Positions 6,540-8,957 of a DNA stretch of 8,957 nucleotides are shown here, piece by piece. Location: assembly GCA_030043455.1 (NCBI GenBank), contig JASHXQ010000113.1:1-8957 (forward strand), in the 5' to 3' direction. Numbering within the stretch: the stretch's first letter is position 1; every line of letters begins with the position of its first letter. A program made the position numbers and the translations under genes. Below the pieces are notes generated by a model. The model saw nothing but the letters and a program-made list of their open reading frames with translations, was not told the origin of the DNA and made no database searches. Source of the DNA: Nitrososphaerales archaeon (GTDB lineage Archaea > Thermoproteota > Nitrososphaeria > Nitrososphaerales > CADDZS01).

Positions 6540-6588
6540 TTCGGGACGATCCCCGTCCTTCTTCTGCAACGGGTAGTTCCGCATCGCC
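6540..6588 (-). other. tRNA intron 1 (49 nt) between positions 8 and 9
   Basis: The junction is set by a BHB motif. Exon C3-G6 (CGGG) pairs with CCCG near the intron 3' end (6545-6542) as the 4-bp central helix. The bulges are GT|G (6590-6588) and AA|A (6541-6539). The inner helix is GCGAT with ATCGT (5 bp, one G-U). The outer helix is G1-C11 and C2-G10, possibly extended by a leader G paired with U12. Cutting after the second base of each bulge leaves T8 joined to A9 and gives a normal cloverleaf. Confidence 0.88.
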
Positions 6589-6633
6589 ACCCCGGCCTTG
6601 AGGCCCCCGGCGCTTTTGGACAACCGCCTTTTT

Positions 6634-6649
6634 CCACTTATAAAAGTGG
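6634..6649 (-). promoter_or_regulatory. TATA box promoter of the tRNA gene, inside a palindrome
   Basis: On the minus strand CTTTTATAAG (6647-6638) is a good archaeal TATA box. Its centre near 6642 predicts transcription starting around 6615, giving a leader of roughly 19 nt before G1 at 6596. The box lies within an inverted repeat, CCACTT (6634-6639), ATAA, AAGTGG (6644-6649). It lies between the zinc-ribbon gene stop (6666) and the tRNA, so the tRNA has its own promoter. Confidence 0.75.
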
Positions 6650-6652
6650 CGA

Positions 6653-6658
6653 GAAAAC
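6653..6658 (-). terminator. short T tract after the zinc-ribbon membrane protein gene
   Basis: The minus strand reads GTTTTC (TTTT at 6657-6654) 9-12 nt beyond the stop of the 6666-7643 gene and just before the tRNA TATA box. It is a plausible but short archaeal termination signal. Confidence 0.3.
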
Positions 6659-6665
6659 TTTGAGG

Positions 6666-7643
6666 CTACTGCTGCGTCGACAGCGCTGCGCCGCAGTTGT
6701 GGCAGAATTTTTCATCGCTGGCAATCGCAGCTCCGCAGGCCGAGCAAAACTTCCGAACAGGGGCTGCAGCTTGAAATGACCCCATCGGCTGCGATGTCAT
6801 GTTATCGTAGAGCGATGGCGGCTTTGGAGCAACCCACTCCTGCATCCCTCTGTACGAGATGTAGAGTACCACCATGGACGCAGAGACAAATGGAAATTCC
6901 AGAGCCAGCGCGAAGTTCAACACCGCGTGTACCACCAAGGAGGACACAGGGAGGAGACTTACAAGGGTACTGAAGACCCGGGCTCCGATGTAAACAAAAA
7001 GTTGCACACCCAGGAAAACAAGGAAAGTCTTCCCTATTCTTCCCGAAACCAGATTTCTGCTTCTGCCGAGCGAGCCGAAGAGATATTTTCCTTCCGCAGC
7101 TGCGGCCGGAAAGGAAAGATAGAACATTGTCGAAAAAACGACAAGACCCACGGCTAGTAAAAACAAGCCGAGCTCAACTACGATAATTGTCAGGACGATG
7201 GATAGAGCAACAGGTGCTAGACCCGTTTTCGACAATTCGAAATGCAACTTTTGCTTCTGGCTCATGAGTTGCAGGATCTTCCACACCCCCAGCCCTGCTG
7301 CAAGGTAGAGGATGAGCCAGGCGACGAAATAATTGAATGTCCGGATTTCGAGAAACCGCACAACAGCCCCTGCCACTTGAAGTGCTTGCGTTTGGGTGAG
7401 GTTACTCACGCTCGTTGGAATTATCAGCGGAGGAGTGATTGCTCTGATATAGGTGGAAATCAGAGCTGCGAGAACCCCGAAACCCAAAAAGATCGGGAGG
7501 AGCTGCAAGTAATGTCTTCTGGCAAGATCAAAAGATCTTCCAAAGATTTCTCCGACACCCAGCTCCCGGCTGGACTCGTCAGCTTCAGGATCGCCATAAC
7601 TCAAGTGAAAGCTTTTCCCGATTACTTGAATGGCTGCTCGCAC
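6666..7643 (-). CDS. multi-spanning membrane protein with C-terminal zinc ribbon
   Basis: A 325-residue protein. After a polar N-terminus comes LGVGEIFGRSFDLARRHYLQLLP (28-50), a pattern common at the start of multi-TM archaeal/bacterial proteins of unknown role, in which an amphipathic helix leads into TM1. Hydrophobic segments lie at about 48-68, 105-125, 145-177, 205-226 and 236-262. A linker rich in Pro, Ser and Ala leads to a C-terminal zinc ribbon with C300-x2-C303 and C314-x2-C317 in the forms FCSACGAAI and FCHNCGAAL. This short double-CxxC knuckle probably binds one zinc on the cytoplasmic face; its partner is unknown. The GTG start is the longest option; TTG at codon 14 is an alternative. 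No strong Shine-Dalgarno is seen. The tRNA gene lies just downstream on the same strand but has its own TATA box. Confidence 0.82.
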   Translation of the reverse strand: MRAAIQVIGKSFHLSYGDPEADESSRELGVGEIFGRSFDLARRHYLQLLPIFLGFGVLAALISTYIRAITPPLIIPTSVSNLTQTQALQVAGAVVRFLEIRTFNYFVAWLILYLAAGLGVWKILQLMSQKQKLHFELSKTGLAPVALSIVLTIIVVELGLFLLAVGLVVFSTMFYLSFPAAAAEGKYLFGSLGRSRNLVSGRIGKTFLVFLGVQLFVYIGARVFSTLVSLLPVSSLVVHAVLNFALALEFPFVSASMVVLYISYRGMQEWVAPKPPSLYDNMTSQPMGSFQAAAPVRKFCSACGAAIASDEKFCHNCGAALSTQQ

Positions 7644-7735
7644 CTTTTCAACTTTTAATCGAATATCGTGAGATCCTCAACGAATTCTGGTTATGGATCA
7701 ATACCAAAGATACTAAGTCAGTCGTTGATCGGTCC

Positions 7736-7755
7736 AAAGTGCTGATTTGCACTTT
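7736..7755. repeat. 7-bp perfect inverted repeat in divergent gap
   Basis: AAAGTGC (7736-7742) and GCACTTT (7749-7755) are reverse complements with a 6-nt spacer TGATTT. The repeat lies between the divergent zinc-ribbon membrane protein and thioredoxin-fold genes. A looser pair, GATCAA (about 7697) and TTGATC (about 7725), lies just upstream. Size and position suit a dimeric regulator site, but no regulator is identified. Confidence 0.5.
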
Positions 7756-7783
7756 CATTAACCACGGTTCAAATTTTGGAAGA

Positions 7784-7828
7784 GATTGTCTCTATTCCTC
7801 GAGCAGAGGCGAGCAACGAGAGACGATT
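7784..7828. repeat. 45-nt imperfect hairpin just upstream of a TATA-like box
   Basis: GATTGTCTCT (7784-7793) can pair with AGAGACGATT (7819-7828) over 10 positions, two of them G-U. An inner CTCG/CGAG pair (7798-7801 with 7810-7813) sits within. It ends 8 nt before the TATA-like GATAAAAG. If it is functional as RNA it is the end of an unannotated transcript; as DNA it could be a regulator site. Confidence 0.35.
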
Positions 7829-7835
7829 GGGAACC

Positions 7836-7843
7836 GATAAAAG
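7836..7843 (+). promoter_or_regulatory. TATA-like box for the thioredoxin-fold gene
   Basis: GATAAAAG is centred 28 nt before the ATG at 7868, the spacing for a leaderless archaeal transcript. This supports ATG 7868 over the in-frame GTG at 7847, which would lie upstream of the predicted transcript start. Confidence 0.45.
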
Positions 7844-7867
7844 AACGTGCCTTACAGAAAAGATGTA

Positions 7868-8200
7868 ATGAAACCCTCCCAGATCTCCATTGTTCTGGCT
7901 ACCTGGTGCCCGCACTGCGTGCCTCTGTCTCTCGAAATGACCCAACGCATGTCCGGAGACCTCGATGTTCCTTTGAAAGTTCTTGACATTGACGATGAGA
8001 GAAACGGCAGACTCGCAGACGAAATGGTGCAAAAATACGGGGACGATGCAACTGATTATCTCGTGCCGCAGGTCTTCCTCGAATTTCCCGGCGGCAAGGT
8101 GGAGCACATCTTTACTGGATTTTCAGAAAATACGGAAATCACTAGAAGACACTGGGAGGATTTTTTCAAGAGCCGTTTCTACGGCCAGCTTAAAGCCTAG
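7868..8200 (+). CDS. thioredoxin/glutaredoxin-fold protein with CPHC active site
   Basis: A 110-residue, single-domain cytoplasmic protein. The first strand and active site read SIVLATWCPHC, with the redox pair at C14 and C17 of a C-P-H-C motif, the dipeptide also found in DsbA-like and some archaeal thioredoxin-like proteins. LKVLDIDDE forms the next strand, and YLVPQVFLEFPGG contains the cis-proline (V66-P67) expected opposite the active site. No signal peptide or membrane segment is present, so a cytoplasmic dithiol-disulfide role is likely; partners are unknown. The start is uncertain: ATG 7868 fits the TATA-like box at 7836, while an in-frame GTG at 7847 would add seven residues (MPYRKDV). 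The stop codon shares four bases (CTAG) with the stop of the convergent gene. Confidence 0.87.
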   Translation: MKPSQISIVLATWCPHCVPLSLEMTQRMSGDLDVPLKVLDIDDERNGRLADEMVQKYGDDATDYLVPQVFLEFPGGKVEHIFTGFSENTEITRRHWEDFFKSRFYGQLKA

Positions 8201-8736
8201 CGGCAGTCAGGGCAGACTTGCGAATCGTCGGAAAAATTCTTGACGAAGAGTCGGCCACAATTTTCACAGCGAAAGGCTCCAGAGATTTTCTCTTCATCGC
8301 TTGCCGGATAGCTCGTCCAATACAGCTGAGTTATCCTGCCCCCAGGGATTCTTTGGATTTCGGCTTCTGCGTTCCCGCCCAATTCCCAACCGTGACGCGT
8401 AGCAGACCTGATGTCCTTGGAGCGCACCCTATCTCCTACTTGATTCCGCAAGTACTTCTCAAACCAGTCATGGTCCGGATCTAGGGAAAAGTAAACGACA
8501 CGCGAGGCGTAGTTTCCGGGGCAGAAATAGCCACCAAGAATTCCGGGTCGATCTGATTTCAGGGGTACAAATTTGCTCGCGTTCTGGCAGTGCCTGTAGC
8601 ACTTTGCGTCTTGGACTATCAAGTAGCGATTGACAAAATTACTAAATTCAATATTTTGAGGATCCGACATATGCGTGCTCAACAACATTCTGAGATCGAT
8701 TCCATCGAATAAATGCAGATCCTCTAGGCTCGACAA
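8197..8736 (-). CDS. zinc-ribbon protein of unknown function
   Basis: I do not recognise this 179-residue soluble protein. Its C-terminus is a zinc ribbon, FRCENCGRLF ... QVCPDCR, with C157/C160 and C175/C178, ending directly after the last cysteine. Upstream, KCYRHC (C46/C50, H49) and YFCPGNY (C72) could form a second metal or redox site. The middle is polar, with aromatic patches such as VVYFSLDPDHDWFEKYL (80-96), and there is no membrane segment. The TTG start overlaps the upstream phosphatase gene by 13 bp and has CAGGGC shortly before it, suggesting a two-gene operon. ATG at codons 17 or 23 are possible starts, which would give 163 or 157 residues. The 3' end overlaps the convergent thioredoxin-fold gene through the shared CTAG. 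Confidence 0.75.
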   Translation of the reverse strand: MSSLEDLHLFDGIDLRMLLSTHMSDPQNIEFSNFVNRYLIVQDAKCYRHCQNASKFVPLKSDRPGILGGYFCPGNYASRVVYFSLDPDHDWFEKYLRNQVGDRVRSKDIRSATRHGWELGGNAEAEIQRIPGGRITQLYWTSYPASDEEKISGAFRCENCGRLFVKNFSDDSQVCPDCR

Positions 8737-8957
8737 TGCCCTGGTATCAAAGACAAGAGAACACCCTCACCACTCAAAGCCAGTTCTTTGAGCTCAATAA
8801 TAGCGATGGAACCTGGAGAGAACACAAAGTGCCCGTCGTCCCAGTTCAAGAGACTGGCGATAAGTTGGGAAACTAGTGGTTGGTGAGAGACGAGTAGCAC
8901 CTTGTCAAGCGGATGATAGTTCGTCAAGCTTCTAAACAATTCGTACGGCGAACTTTC
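8724..8957 (-). CDS. SixA-like phosphohistidine phosphatase, C-terminal part (truncated by window edge)
   Basis: The frame is open to the window end, so the N-terminal half with the expected RHG motif lies outside; 77 codons are visible. VLLVSHQPLVSQLIASLL matches the second catalytic-histidine region of the SixA branch of the histidine phosphatase superfamily (usually VGHEP or VGHNP, here VSHQP). FSPGSIAIIEL matches the following strand. Preceding residues PYELFRSL fit the helix before that motif. Such enzymes remove phosphate from phosphohistidine or small phosphorylated substrates; the actual substrate here is unknown. The stop overlaps the start of the downstream zinc-ribbon gene by 13 bp, so the two are likely co-transcribed. 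A more general phosphoglycerate mutase-like phosphatase is the alternative call. Confidence 0.75.
   Translation of the reverse strand, partial: ESSPYELFRSLTNYHPLDKVLLVSHQPLVSQLIASLLNWDDGHFVFSPGSIAIIELKELALSGEGVLLSLIPGHCRA

Larger units (their letters stand above)
6360..6596 (-). tRNA. tRNA-Met(CAT), probable elongator, interrupted by three introns
   Basis: The exons are 6596-6589, 6539-6516, 6426-6420 and 6398-6360. Joined, they give a 78-nt tRNA with every standard element. The acceptor is GCCGGGG paired with CCCCGGC, with discriminator A73 and an encoded CCA. U8 and A9 are present. The D-arm is GCTC/GAGC with loop AGCCTGGTTA. The anticodon arm is CCAGA/TCTGG with loop CTCATAA (anticodon CAT at 6423-6421). 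The variable loop has 5 nt, and the T-arm is GCGGG/CCCGT with loop ATCAAAT. Introns at 8/9 and 30/31 lie in clear BHB motifs; the anticodon-loop intron has a relaxed one. G1-C72 and no GGG/CCC anticodon stem argue against an initiator tRNA. The CAT anticodon could also belong to tRNA-Ile2, whose C34 is modified, but the CTCATAA arm with this body looks more like elongator Met. A54 in place of T54 is slightly unusual. Confidence 0.92.

Noticed and set aside
6360..6596. Two separate or degenerate tRNA genes, or a tRNA remnant used as an integration site
   Set aside because: The four exons form one complete cloverleaf with matching BHB motifs, and no integrase or duplicated 3' end is seen nearby.
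6360..6596. Initiator tRNA-Met
   Set aside because: It lacks the three consecutive G-C pairs (GGG/CCC) of the initiator anticodon stem and has a G1-C72 elongator-type end.
7242..7658. Plus-strand open frame of 138 codons opposite the zinc-ribbon membrane protein
   Set aside because: It lies entirely over the antisense of a convincing membrane protein and shows no domain or motif.

Overview
The window is a piece of an archaeal chromosome. The strongest evidence is a tRNA gene on the minus strand (6360-6596) that only folds into a complete cloverleaf after removal of three introns. Two of these sit in near-perfect bulge-helix-bulge (BHB) motifs, the archaeal splicing signal, and the third in a relaxed one. 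TATA-like boxes upstream of several starts, many TTG/GTG starts, and small membrane or zinc-ribbon proteins fit the same picture. Heavy use of non-canonical tRNA introns points towards the TACK group (Thaumarchaeota, Bathyarchaeota or Crenarchaeota-like lineages). I cannot fix the lineage from this sequence alone.

Layout. 1-3531 (+) is an amino-acid biosynthesis block: the end of leuC, then leuD, prephenate dehydratase and aspartate kinase. The first three genes overlap by a few bases (CTGA and GTGA junctions) and look translationally coupled; aspartate kinase follows 44 nt later. They serve leucine, phenylalanine and aspartate-family (Thr/Met/Lys) synthesis. 3622-5307 (+) is a 14-TM DHA2-type MFS exporter. 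It converges on a small three-helix membrane protein (5358-5675, -). A 244-nt divergent gap (5676-5919) is rich in inverted repeats, including an 8-bp hairpin with a TTCG loop. A four-helix membrane protein (5920-6309, +) follows.

6310-6665 holds the intron-rich tRNA with anticodon CAT, its TATA promoter (6634-6649) and a T-rich 3' end. Next on the minus strand is a multi-TM protein with a C-terminal zinc ribbon (6666-7643). A second divergent gap (7644-7867) again carries inverted repeats and a TATA-like box. Then come a thioredoxin-fold protein with a CPHC motif (7868-8200, +), an unrecognised zinc-ribbon protein (8197-8736, -) and the 3' end of a SixA-like phosphohistidine phosphatase gene (8724-8957, -), which runs off the window.

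The most notable object is the tRNA-CAT gene with introns at 8/9, 30/31 and about 37/38. Its BHB motifs share nucleotides, so they predict a fixed order of splicing. Other points are a CTG start for leuD supported by an ideal Shine-Dalgarno, a possible extra BHB motif inside the largest intron, and candidate structured RNA or operator regions in the two divergent gaps. I see no phage, insertion sequence, CRISPR array or defence system.
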